Shown here one piece after another: positions 9,418-16,817 of a stretch of 64,000 nucleotides of DNA (its first letter is position 1; each line of letters begins with the position of its first letter). The notes beneath the pieces were generated by a model that saw only the letters and a list, made by a program, of their open reading frames with translations, did not search any database and was not told the origin of the DNA. This stretch comes from Bin94 sp965215535 (GTDB lineage: Bacteria; Gemmatimonadota; Gemmatimonadetes; Longimicrobiales; Gaopeijiaceae): assembly GCA_965215535.1 (NCBI GenBank), contig OZ244063.1, forward strand, positions 2,108,001 through 2,172,000, in the 5' to 3' direction. The position numbers were made by a program, and so were the translations under genes.

Positions 9418-9462
9418 AACAGTCTCCCGGGTTGCATGAGCCGCAGAGGGCGCCCTGTCCGC

Positions 9463-10626
9463 TCAGCCACGGAAGAGATCCTTGGCGATGGTCTGCAACT
9501 GCATGTTGGTGGTTCCTTCGTAGATGGTGCCGATCTTGGCGTCCCGGTAGAGCTTTTCGACCGGATATTCGCGGGTAAAGCCGTACCCGCCATGCAGATC
9601 AATGCAGAGCGACGACGCCCGCTGCGCAACCTGCGAGGCATACAGCTTGGCCATGGCGGCCTCGCGCAGAAAACGCTTGCCCTCGTCCTTGAGGCGCGCC
9701 GCATTGTACACCACAAGCCGCGCGGCTTCAATCTCGGTGGCGATCTGCGCCAGTTGAAACTGGACCCCCTGGAAGTCGGCGACGGGTCGTCCGAACTGCG
9801 TCCGCTCCTGCACGTAGCGAAGTGTATGATCGAAGGCTCCCTGCGCCAGCCCCACCATCTGGGCGCCGATTCCGATGCGGCCCTCGTTGAGGGTCTCGAT
9901 GGCGACTCTGTAGCCGGTTCCGATATCGCCAAGGATCATGTCGCCGGGCACGCGCACATCGTCGAGGATGAGCTCCGTGGTGGAGGATGCGCGAATGCCG
10001 AGCTTGTCTTCCTTCCTTCCGACCGCGAATCCGGGCATGTCGCGTTCCACGAGAAAGGCGGTGATTCCCTTGTAGCCGAGCTCCGGGCGGGCATTGGCGA
10101 AGACGATATGGAGCCCCGCCTCGGCGCCGTTGGTGATCCACATCTTGCGCCCATTCAGAACCCAGTGATCGCCATCCGGCACGGCCCGCAGCGCGAGCGC
10201 AAAGGCATCGGAGCCGCTTCCCGCCTCGGAGAGGGCATAGGCCCCCACGGTATTCGAGGCCAGCAGGGGCAGAAGGCGATCCTGCTGATCGGGGGTTCCC
10301 CACCGGAGGAGCGCATTGTTGACCAGGGTATTCTGGACATCGACCAGAACCGCCACTGCAGGATCCACGCGCGACAGCTCTTCGACAACCAGACTGGCCG
10401 TGAAGAAGCTGTTCCCGATTCCCCCGTGGCGCTCCGGAATCTCGATTCCCATGAAGCCGAGCTCGAAGAGCATGGAGATCAGCTCGGGGTCGATCTGTTC
10501 CTCTTCCTCCATCCGCGAGACCCGTGGCGCGACCTCGGCCCGCGCGAAATCGCGCACCGCTTCGCGAAACATCATCTCTTCATCGCTGAGCGTCGTAAGG
10601 GCTGCGGGATGGGTCAGCGTCGTCAT
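9463..10626 (-). CDS. Acyl-CoA dehydrogenase, short/branched-chain type
   Basis: This 387-residue flavoprotein is a full-length member of the acyl-CoA dehydrogenase family, which introduces the alpha-beta double bond into acyl-CoA using FAD and passes electrons to ETF. Signature regions are YALSEAGSGSDA (near residues 149-160), KMWITNGAEA (near 180) and the C-terminal GGYGFTREYPVEKLYRDAKIG block. The predicted catalytic base is Glu370 in the IYEGTTN motif, the position used by short-chain and short-branched-chain enzymes. It opens a minus-strand unit with tatA, the MFS gene and trmJ-like gene, though functional linkage is not evident. Substrate could be butyryl-, 2-methylbutyryl- or isobutyryl-CoA. 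Confidence 0.9.
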   Translation of the reverse strand: MTTLTHPAALTTLSDEEMMFREAVRDFARAEVAPRVSRMEEEEQIDPELISMLFELGFMGIEIPERHGGIGNSFFTASLVVEELSRVDPAVAVLVDVQNTLVNNALLRWGTPDQQDRLLPLLASNTVGAYALSEAGSGSDAFALALRAVPDGDHWVLNGRKMWITNGAEAGLHIVFANARPELGYKGITAFLVERDMPGFAVGRKEDKLGIRASSTTELILDDVRVPGDMILGDIGTGYRVAIETLNEGRIGIGAQMVGLAQGAFDHTLRYVQERTQFGRPVADFQGVQFQLAQIATEIEAARLVVYNAARLKDEGKRFLREAAMAKLYASQVAQRASSLCIDLHGGYGFTREYPVEKLYRDAKIGTIYEGTTNMQLQTIAKDLFRG

Positions 10627-10948
10627 ATCCGGATTTTCTGCGAGGGGATCGCGGAAGAGGGTGGAGGGCGCAGCCGGGAGGGCATTTGTCGCATAAGCCA
10701 GCGCGACCCGAAGGATTGCAGATGATTTCGGGCGCAGTCAAAGGAGACAATCTAGCAGTCCGGGAATAAACATCAAGCGGCATTCGGCGCTCGCTGCGCT
10801 TGACGGCTACGCCCCCGACGGCTTTAATTCCGTTGTTTTGCGTTGGGTGGAGACGCCCACCGAACATACACCGAATTTCGGGCCCCGGCGAATGGGCTCC
10901 GACAAAACCGGATCCGGTACCGGATCCATCACGCGGACGCGAACCCTC
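10627..10948. other. Divergent intergenic region between acyl-CoA dehydrogenase and gcvH
   Basis: This 322-base stretch separates the acyl-CoA dehydrogenase (minus) from gcvH (plus) and must hold both promoters; no convincing -35/-10 pair was found for either. A weak hairpin (CGACGG, 8-base loop, CCGTTG, then TTTT) lies near 10815-10840. A perfect 18-base palindrome is at 10910-10927. I looked for the conserved glycine-riboswitch core that often precedes gcv genes and did not see it. Confidence 0.6.
10910..10927. repeat. Perfect 18-base palindrome upstream of gcvH
   Basis: The sequence GGATCCGGTACCGGATCC reads identically on both strands and ends 21 bases before the gcvH ATG. It could be an operator for a dimeric repressor or activator, or a transcript hairpin close to the start codon. 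An in-frame ATG at 10892 would place it inside an N-terminal extension of GcvH, but that extension has no counterpart in the family, so a non-coding role is preferred. Confidence 0.5.
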
Positions 10949-11338
10949 ATGTCTCAGATCCCCGAAGGTCTTCACTACACGGAAGAGCACGAATACCTGC
11001 AGAAAACCGACGATGACGCCGTCTTTACGGTAGGAATCACCGACTTTGCCCAGGGAGAGCTGGGCGATGTCGTCTATGTCGAGCTGCCCGAACCCGGCGA
11101 TGTCTTCAGGGCGATGGACATCTTTGGAACGATTGAGGCGGTCAAGGCGGTGAGCGATCTCTACTGCCCGATCAGCGGCGAGATCATGGAGGTGAACGAG
11201 GATTTGGAGGGCGATCCGGCACTGGTCAACAGCGATCCCTACGGCGAGGGATGGATGATCCGGCTGCGCGTCCACGACCCCTCCGAGGTGGCGGAGCTTC
11301 TCGATGCCGCCGGCTATGCCGCCCACCTCGGCGAATAG
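10949..11338 (+). CDS. gcvH: Glycine cleavage system H protein
   Basis: This 129-residue carrier protein shuttles the aminomethyl group between the P, T and L proteins of the glycine cleavage system on a lipoyl arm. The lipoyl-lysine is Lys66 in the GTIEAVKAVSD motif, and the SDLYCPISGEI segment that follows is typical. The start at 10949 (MSQIPEGLHYTEEHEYL) matches the family N-terminus; there is no strong ribosome-binding site. The gcvP start directly abuts the gcvH stop (TAG then ATG), so the two are co-transcribed. No gcvT lies in the window. Confidence 0.95.
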   Translation: MSQIPEGLHYTEEHEYLQKTDDDAVFTVGITDFAQGELGDVVYVELPEPGDVFRAMDIFGTIEAVKAVSDLYCPISGEIMEVNEDLEGDPALVNSDPYGEGWMIRLRVHDPSEVAELLDAAGYAAHLGE

Positions 11339-14218
11339 ATGCAAACTCCAATCCGGCACCAACCGGATTTCGCGGCCCGACACCTGGGCCCGGATCCGGA
11401 ATCGGTGCGGCAAATGCTCGAGGTTGTGGGCTGCGAGAGCCTGGATCAGCTTGTGGACGAGGCGGTTCCCGCCGGAATCCGCTTCCGCAGCGATCTGGAG
11501 ATCCCCGAGGGCGTTCCCGAAGCCGAATTGCTGACCCGGCTGCGCAGGATCGCCGGGCGCAACGAGGTGTGGCGAAGCTATCTGGGCATGGGGTATTCGG
11601 GGACGATTACCCCCGGCGTCATTCAGCGGAACATTCTTGAGAATCCCGGATGGTACACGCAGTACACCCCCTACCAGGCCGAGATCGCCCAGGGACGACT
11701 GGAGGCGTTGCTGAACTTCCAGACCGCGATCATGGACCTGACCGGTTTCGAGATCGCCAACGCATCGCTCCTGGACGAGGGAACCGCCGCAGCCGAAGCA
11801 ATGTCGATGATCTACGGGAGGGCGCGCCGCGGGAAGACCGCCTTCCTGGTGGCTGCCGACTGCCATCCGCAGACGATCGGGGTGGTACAGACGCGCGCCG
11901 AACCCCTCGGCATTGAGGTGCGGGTGGGGCCGGTCGAGGACTTTGCCTTCGGGCCCGAGGTCTTTGCCGCGCTGGTGCAGTATCCGGCCACCGATGGACG
12001 AATACGCGACTACACGCAGCTCTGCAGCGAAGCCCGCGAAGCCGGAAGCCATGTGGTGGTGGCCGCCGATCTTCTGGCGCTGGCCCTGCTGACGCCGCCG
12101 GCCGAGTTCGGCGCGGACGTGGCCGCGGGGAGCGCCCAGCGCTTCGGCGTTCCGATGGGATACGGCGGACCTCACGCAGCCTACATTGCCTGTGGCGACC
12201 GCTTCCGCCGCCAGCTTCCGGGCCGCATTATCGGCATCTCGCGCGACCGGGCGGGTCACCCCGCGCTTCGCATGGCGCTACAGACCCGGGAACAGCACAT
12301 CCGCCGCGAAAAGGCGACCTCCAACATCTGTACGGCCCAAGTTCTGCTGGCGGTGATGGCCGGAATGTATGCGGTCTACCATGGCCCGCAGGGAATCCGC
12401 CAGATCGCCCGGCGCGTTCGCAAGCAGACCGCGACGCTCGCCCGCACGCTGGCCGCCTCCGGCAACGAAATCATTCACGACAGCTTCTTCGACACCCTGC
12501 GCATTCGCCCGGCCGCCGGGACAAATACGGCTCTGGCCCGGGCCGCAACGATGCGGATCAATCTGCGCGACTTCGGCGACGGCACCCTGGGCGTTGCCCT
12601 CGATGAAACCGTGACCCCCGCCGATCTCGACGATCTGACGACCGCCTTCGGCCGCAGCGATGTCGCCCCTGGTCACGCCAACGATGTCGCCGCCGGCTTC
12701 GAGCCCGATCCCTATCCCGACCCGCTCCGGCGCACCAGTTCCTACCTCACGCATCCCGTCTTCAACTCCTATCGCTCCGAAACGGAGATGCTGCGCTATA
12801 TGCACCGCCTGGAGTCGCGCGACCTGTCGCTCAACACCAGCATGATTCCGCTCGGGTCCTGTACGATGAAGCTGAATTCCACCACCCAGATGACTTCGGT
12901 GACCTGGCCCGAATTCGGTCGTCTTCACCCCTTTGCACCCCCCGCGCAGGCCGCCGGCTACATGCAGATCATGACCGAATTGCGGAGCTGGCTGGCCGGG
13001 ATCAGCGGTTTGCCCGCCGTTTCGTTGCAGCCCAACTCGGGGGCGCAGGGCGAGTACACGGGACTTCTGGTGATTCGTGCGCGTCATCGGGCCCAGGGGC
13101 AGACGCACCGCGACGTCTGTCTGATTCCCTCGTCGGCGCACGGAACCAACCCGGCCAGCGCGGTGATGGCTGGTATGCGGGTGGTGGTCGTGAAGTGCGA
13201 TCAGCGCGGCAATGTCGATGTCGAGGATCTGGCCGCCAGGGCCGCCGAGCACTCCGATCGTCTGGCGGCCGTCATGGTGACCTATCCCTCGACGCATGGC
13301 GTCTTCGAGGAGCGGATTCGCGAGATCTGCGAGATCATCCACAGTCACGGTGGCTACGTATACCTCGATGGCGCCAACCTGAATGCACAGGTGGGGCTGT
13401 GTCGCCCAGGCGACTACGGCGCCGACGTCATTCACATCAACCTGCACAAGACCTTCGCCATTCCCCACGGCGGCGGCGGCCCCGGCATGGGTCCGATCTG
13501 CGCAACGGCAGAGCTGGCTCCCTATCTGCCCGGCCACCCCGTCATCGAAACCGGCGGCGACAGCGCGATCGGTCCGGTCGCGGCGGCGCCCTGGGGCAGC
13601 GCGAGCATTCTGCTGATCTCGTGGGCCTACATTGCCCTGCTGGGTCGCGAGGGGGTCACCGAGGCCACCCGCCTGGCGATTCTCAATGCCAACTACATGG
13701 CGATGCGGCTCGAGAACCACTTCGATGTACTCTACTGGTGGGGGGCCGGGAGCGGTCGCGTGGCGCACGAGTTCATTATCGACATCCGACCGCTGCGCAA
13801 GGCGACCGGCATTACCGAGGAAGATGTGGCCAAGCGCCTGATGGATTACGGATTCCATGCGCCCACGGTCGCCTTCCCTGTGGCGGGAACCCTGATGATC
13901 GAACCCACCGAGAGCGAATCCAAGGCTGAACTGGATCGGTTCTGCGATGCGCTGATCGCCATCCGCGAGGAAATCCGCGCAGTGGAGAATGGCGAGCAGG
14001 ATTCTGCCGACAATCCCCTCAGGAACGCCCCCCACACCGCCGCCGCAGTGACCGCCGACCGCTGGACGCATCCCTACAGCCGCACCCAGGCGGCCTTCCC
14101 GGCTGCGTGGCTGCGCGAACACAAGTTCTGGCCCCATGTGGGACGAGTCGACAATGCGCACGGCGACCGCAACCTGATCTGTAGCTGCGCCCCCATCGAG
14201 GCGTACGACGAACGCTGA
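11339..14218 (+). CDS. gcvP: Glycine dehydrogenase (decarboxylating), single-chain P protein
   Basis: This 959-residue PLP enzyme decarboxylates glycine and loads the aminomethyl group onto lipoyl-GcvH. It is the full-length homodimeric form, with an N-terminal half (residues about 15-450, including the RNILENPGWYTQYTPYQAEI block) and a C-terminal half; many other phyla split it into GcvPA and GcvPB. The PLP-binding lysine is predicted at Lys704 in HINLHKTFAIPHGGGGPG. The glycine-rich loop after it is intact. It begins immediately after the gcvH stop. A UPF0173 hydrolase and a lipoate-attachment enzyme follow in the same direction. Confidence 0.97.
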   Translation: MQTPIRHQPDFAARHLGPDPESVRQMLEVVGCESLDQLVDEAVPAGIRFRSDLEIPEGVPEAELLTRLRRIAGRNEVWRSYLGMGYSGTITPGVIQRNILENPGWYTQYTPYQAEIAQGRLEALLNFQTAIMDLTGFEIANASLLDEGTAAAEAMSMIYGRARRGKTAFLVAADCHPQTIGVVQTRAEPLGIEVRVGPVEDFAFGPEVFAALVQYPATDGRIRDYTQLCSEAREAGSHVVVAADLLALALLTPPAEFGADVAAGSAQRFGVPMGYGGPHAAYIACGDRFRRQLPGRIIGISRDRAGHPALRMALQTREQHIRREKATSNICTAQVLLAVMAGMYAVYHGPQGIRQIARRVRKQTATLARTLAASGNEIIHDSFFDTLRIRPAAGTNTALARAATMRINLRDFGDGTLGVALDETVTPADLDDLTTAFGRSDVAPGHANDVAAGFEPDPYPDPLRRTSSYLTHPVFNSYRSETEMLRYMHRLESRDLSLNTSMIPLGSCTMKLNSTTQMTSVTWPEFGRLHPFAPPAQAAGYMQIMTELRSWLAGISGLPAVSLQPNSGAQGEYTGLLVIRARHRAQGQTHRDVCLIPSSAHGTNPASAVMAGMRVVVVKCDQRGNVDVEDLAARAAEHSDRLAAVMVTYPSTHGVFEERIREICEIIHSHGGYVYLDGANLNAQVGLCRPGDYGADVIHINLHKTFAIPHGGGGPGMGPICATAELAPYLPGHPVIETGGDSAIGPVAAAPWGSASILLISWAYIALLGREGVTEATRLAILNANYMAMRLENHFDVLYWWGAGSGRVAHEFIIDIRPLRKATGITEEDVAKRLMDYGFHAPTVAFPVAGTLMIEPTESESKAELDRFCDALIAIREEIRAVENGEQDSADNPLRNAPHTAAAVTADRWTHPYSRTQAAFPAAWLREHKFWPHVGRVDNAHGDRNLICSCAPIEAYDER

Positions 14219-14243
14219 AGCCGAGAGGAGAACGAATCCCGCC

Positions 14244-14930
14244 ATGGCCCGACTCACATTTCATGGACAGTCCACCTTTACAGTCGAAATGGACGACGGA
14301 ACCCGCCTCGTGATCGATCCCTTCTTCGACGACAACCCCCTGGCCGAGGTGAAGCGCACCGAGGTGGGGGCGGTCGATCACATTCTCTGCACGCACGGCC
14401 ACTTCGACCACTTTGCCGATGCCATTCCGCTGGCCCGCGAGACCGAGGCCACCCTGATCTCCACCTTCGAGATCGTAGCCTTCGCCGAGACCCAGGGGGT
14501 GGAGAAGGGGCATCCGATGCATATCGGTGGCGGTTTCACCTTTCCCTTCGGGCGGGTGAAGATGACGGCGGCGCTGCACGGGGGACAGATCCACGGCGAT
14601 ACCACGGGGCAGTTCACCACGGTGCCGGGCGGGTTTTTACTGGAGCTCGACGGCAGACGCATCTACCACGCCGGCGACACCGCCCTCCTGATGGACATGC
14701 AGCTTCTGCGCGGCAAGGTGGATGTGGCGATTCTGCCGATTGGCGACAACTTCACCATGGGGCCCGAGGACGCGGCCGAGGCGGTGGGCTTCATTCAGCC
14801 CGAGGTCGTGATTCCGATGCACTACAACACCTGGCCGCTGATTGAGCAGGATCCCGAGCGCTTTCGCGATCTGGTGGGCGACCGGGCGCGGGTGGAGGTG
14901 CTTCGGTCCGGCGATGTTTTTGCTCCGTAA
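14244..14930 (+). CDS. Metal-dependent hydrolase, UPF0173 (YtkL-like metallo-beta-lactamase fold)
   Basis: This 228-residue protein has the metallo-beta-lactamase fold signature THGHFDHF, giving metal ligands His51, His53, Asp55 and His56, plus a later GDT (near residue 145) and a conserved PMHYNTWP segment near residue 190. These fit the UPF0173/YtkL family of cytoplasmic hydrolases whose substrate is not known. A ribosome-binding site (GAGAGGAG) precedes the ATG. It lies 25 bases after gcvP, and the lipoate-enzyme gene starts directly on its TAA (TAAATG), so all four genes appear to be one operon. Confidence 0.87.
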   Translation: MARLTFHGQSTFTVEMDDGTRLVIDPFFDDNPLAEVKRTEVGAVDHILCTHGHFDHFADAIPLARETEATLISTFEIVAFAETQGVEKGHPMHIGGGFTFPFGRVKMTAALHGGQIHGDTTGQFTTVPGGFLLELDGRRIYHAGDTALLMDMQLLRGKVDVAILPIGDNFTMGPEDAAEAVGFIQPEVVIPMHYNTWPLIEQDPERFRDLVGDRARVEVLRSGDVFAP

Positions 14931-15845
14931 ATGACCGAACTTCGGCAATCCACCGATCGGGATCGCCCGACGGCCCGCAGGATCCGGCGTACCGCGTCGG
15001 CTCTGCAGATCGACGACGCGGCGCGCGAATGGCGCGTGGTGGTGGATGCGGCGCTCTCCGGGGCGGCCAACATGGCGCGCGATCACGCCCTTGCGGCGGC
15101 GCTCCGGCCCGGAACCGGAACCGTACGCTTCTACCGCTGGCGCAGGGCCACGCTCTCTCTGGGTCGCAACGAGCCCGTCACCCCCGCCTACCGCCGCTTT
15201 CTGCGCGAAAGGCCCGAAGCCGAACTGGTGCGGCGCCCGACCGGTGGCCGCGCTGTGATTCACGATCGCGAGTTGACCTATGCGGTGGCGCTTCCGGCCA
15301 GAGCCTTTGGCGGACCGCGGCGCGCCTACCGAAAGGTGAGCGAGGGACTGGTGCTGGGGCTGAGGCGGCTGGGGGCAGAGGCCCGAATGGCAGAGGGCAG
15401 GTCGTTTCCCCCCGATGCCGGGCCGTGCTTTCGGGAATCGGCGGCGGGCGAGGTCGTGGTCGGGGGCCGGAAGATTGTGGGGAGCGCCCAGCTTCGCATG
15501 GGAGACGCGCTGTTGCAGCATGGCTCGCTTCTGCTGGTTGCCGATCAGGAGCCTTTGCTGGCAGCGACGGGGGACGGGAGCAGATGGAAGGCCACAGCGG
15601 AGGAGCGGTGGCAGGGCGGAGCGCCGGACGCCGGGGCCGAAGTGGGTGCCGCCGGGGCCGTGACCCTTGCCGAGGTGCTCGCCGAGATTCCGCCCTGGGA
15701 GCGGCTGGTGGAGACGCTTGCGGAAACGCTGGCCGAGACGCTGGGGGGGCGGTGGAGCCGGGGGGGAATGACCGCCCGCGAACTGCATCTGGCCCGGAAG
15801 ATGGAACAACGCTACGCTTCGGGGGAATGGACTTGGACGCGCTGA
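14931..15845 (+). CDS. Lipoate-protein ligase / octanoyltransferase family (LipM- or LplA-type)
   Basis: This 304-residue protein has the biotin/lipoate ligase catalytic fold. The RRPTGGRAVIHD motif (near residues 100-112) and the GGRKIVGSAQ motif with Lys181 are diagnostic. Cys166, in the PCFRE segment just before that lysine motif, sits where LipM-type octanoyltransferases have their catalytic cysteine, so transfer of octanoate from acyl-carrier protein to GcvH is at least as likely as ATP-dependent lipoate ligation. Being in one operon with gcvH supports a role in lipoylating the H protein. The N-terminal 30 residues are basic and poorly conserved, and the start could be internal. Confidence 0.82.
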   Translation: MTELRQSTDRDRPTARRIRRTASALQIDDAAREWRVVVDAALSGAANMARDHALAAALRPGTGTVRFYRWRRATLSLGRNEPVTPAYRRFLRERPEAELVRRPTGGRAVIHDRELTYAVALPARAFGGPRRAYRKVSEGLVLGLRRLGAEARMAEGRSFPPDAGPCFRESAAGEVVVGGRKIVGSAQLRMGDALLQHGSLLLVADQEPLLAATGDGSRWKATAEERWQGGAPDAGAEVGAAGAVTLAEVLAEIPPWERLVETLAETLAETLGGRWSRGGMTARELHLARKMEQRYASGEWTWTR

Positions 15846-15876
15846 TGCTCGCGAATGCCGGATGCGCCGGAAAAAG

Positions 15877-15906
15877 TTGACACCGCCACGCGACAGGCTC
15901 CATAAT
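15877..15906 (+). promoter_or_regulatory. Predicted sigma-70 promoter for the TolQ/ExbB-like gene
   Basis: A perfect -35 box TTGACA (15877-15882) is followed after 18 bases by CATAAT (15901-15906), a five-of-six match to the -10 consensus. It lies about 105 bases before the TTG start of the downstream gene and after the end of the gcv operon, so it probably starts a new transcription unit. Confidence 0.65.
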
Positions 15907-16010
15907 GGTCGCCGGTTGCACTTCGGGTCCCTGACCCGTAAACTCATGACCGCGCAAAGAGGCGCAGTCGCAGACTACCAACATCGCAGGATCGACCGCA
16001 GGAGGTTTCC

Positions 16011-16718
16011 TTGGCCACCATGATGACCATTCTCGACGTATTGCTTCAGCTTCCCGGGATTGACAGTCCGGATCTCACCTTCACCGAACAGATGGCGCAA
16101 TCCTGGGACGACGCGGGAATCATGCGTTGGCCCCTGGCCCTCTGTGTGGTGGTGGGCTTCATCGTGATCTGCTGGAAGCTGGTCGATCTCATTCGGAAGG
16201 GTGGATCCACCCGGCGCATTCTGCGGGCTGTGGACGAGCGGCTTGCAGAGCAGGACATCAAGGAAGCCCTCGAGATCACGCGCGAATCCAGCTCGCCGGC
16301 CGCCAACATTCTTCATGCCGGCCTGGACCGTCGGGACGAGGGGACCGATCGCGTCACCAAGGCGATCGAAAATCAGGGGCTGATCGAACTCTCCAAGCTT
16401 GAGGGCGGGCTCGTGGTTCTCGCGACGCTGACCAATGTCGCGCCCCTGCTCGGCTTTCTCGGAACGGTGATGGGCATGATCGAGGCCTTCCAGGCGATCG
16501 AGCTGGCGGGCGAGGTGGACGCCACCACCGTTGCCGGCGGCATCAAGGTGGCGCTGACCACAACCGCAGCCGGTCTCGCGATCGCAATCCCGGTGAGCAT
16601 CGCGCACAACTTCTTCGTCTCCCGCATCGACCACCTGGTGATCGATATGGAGGAATCGGCGCAGAAGATGATCGACTCGCTCTTCGCCATGCGTTCGGGG
16701 GCCGCCAGCGGCGACTGA
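16011..16718 (+). CDS. MotA/TolQ/ExbB-family proton channel protein
   Basis: This 235-residue inner-membrane protein has the TolQ/ExbB arrangement: a first hydrophobic helix near residues 40-60, a long cytoplasmic loop, and a pair of helices near 130-155 and 175-195, with the family GFLGTVMGMIEAF and TTAAGLAIAIPV patterns. Such proteins form the proton-conducting pentamer that energises TonB receptors or the Tol system. The TTG start at 16011 is chosen because a perfect AGGAGG lies five bases before it; the ATG at 16020 is too far. No ExbD/TolR partner is adjacent. Confidence 0.88.
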   Translation: MATMMTILDVLLQLPGIDSPDLTFTEQMAQSWDDAGIMRWPLALCVVVGFIVICWKLVDLIRKGGSTRRILRAVDERLAEQDIKEALEITRESSSPAANILHAGLDRRDEGTDRVTKAIENQGLIELSKLEGGLVVLATLTNVAPLLGFLGTVMGMIEAFQAIELAGEVDATTVAGGIKVALTTTAAGLAIAIPVSIAHNFFVSRIDHLVIDMEESAQKMIDSLFAMRSGAASGD

Positions 16719-16817
16719 TTCCGCCCTTTCAGCCCGGCTCATGGCTTCGCGCGCGTGCCGAACGCGGTGAAGCGCCGGGCTGGGCAGGGTGCTTCCGAGA
16801 GCACAGGAGCCGCAAAG

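Noticed and set aside
10740..10948. Possible glycine riboswitch before gcvH
   Set aside because: The conserved core elements of the glycine aptamer could not be found; only hairpins typical of GC-rich leaders were seen.
12278..14257. A 659-codon minus-strand frame opposite gcvP
   Set aside because: It mirrors the codon phase of gcvP and shows no recognisable domain.
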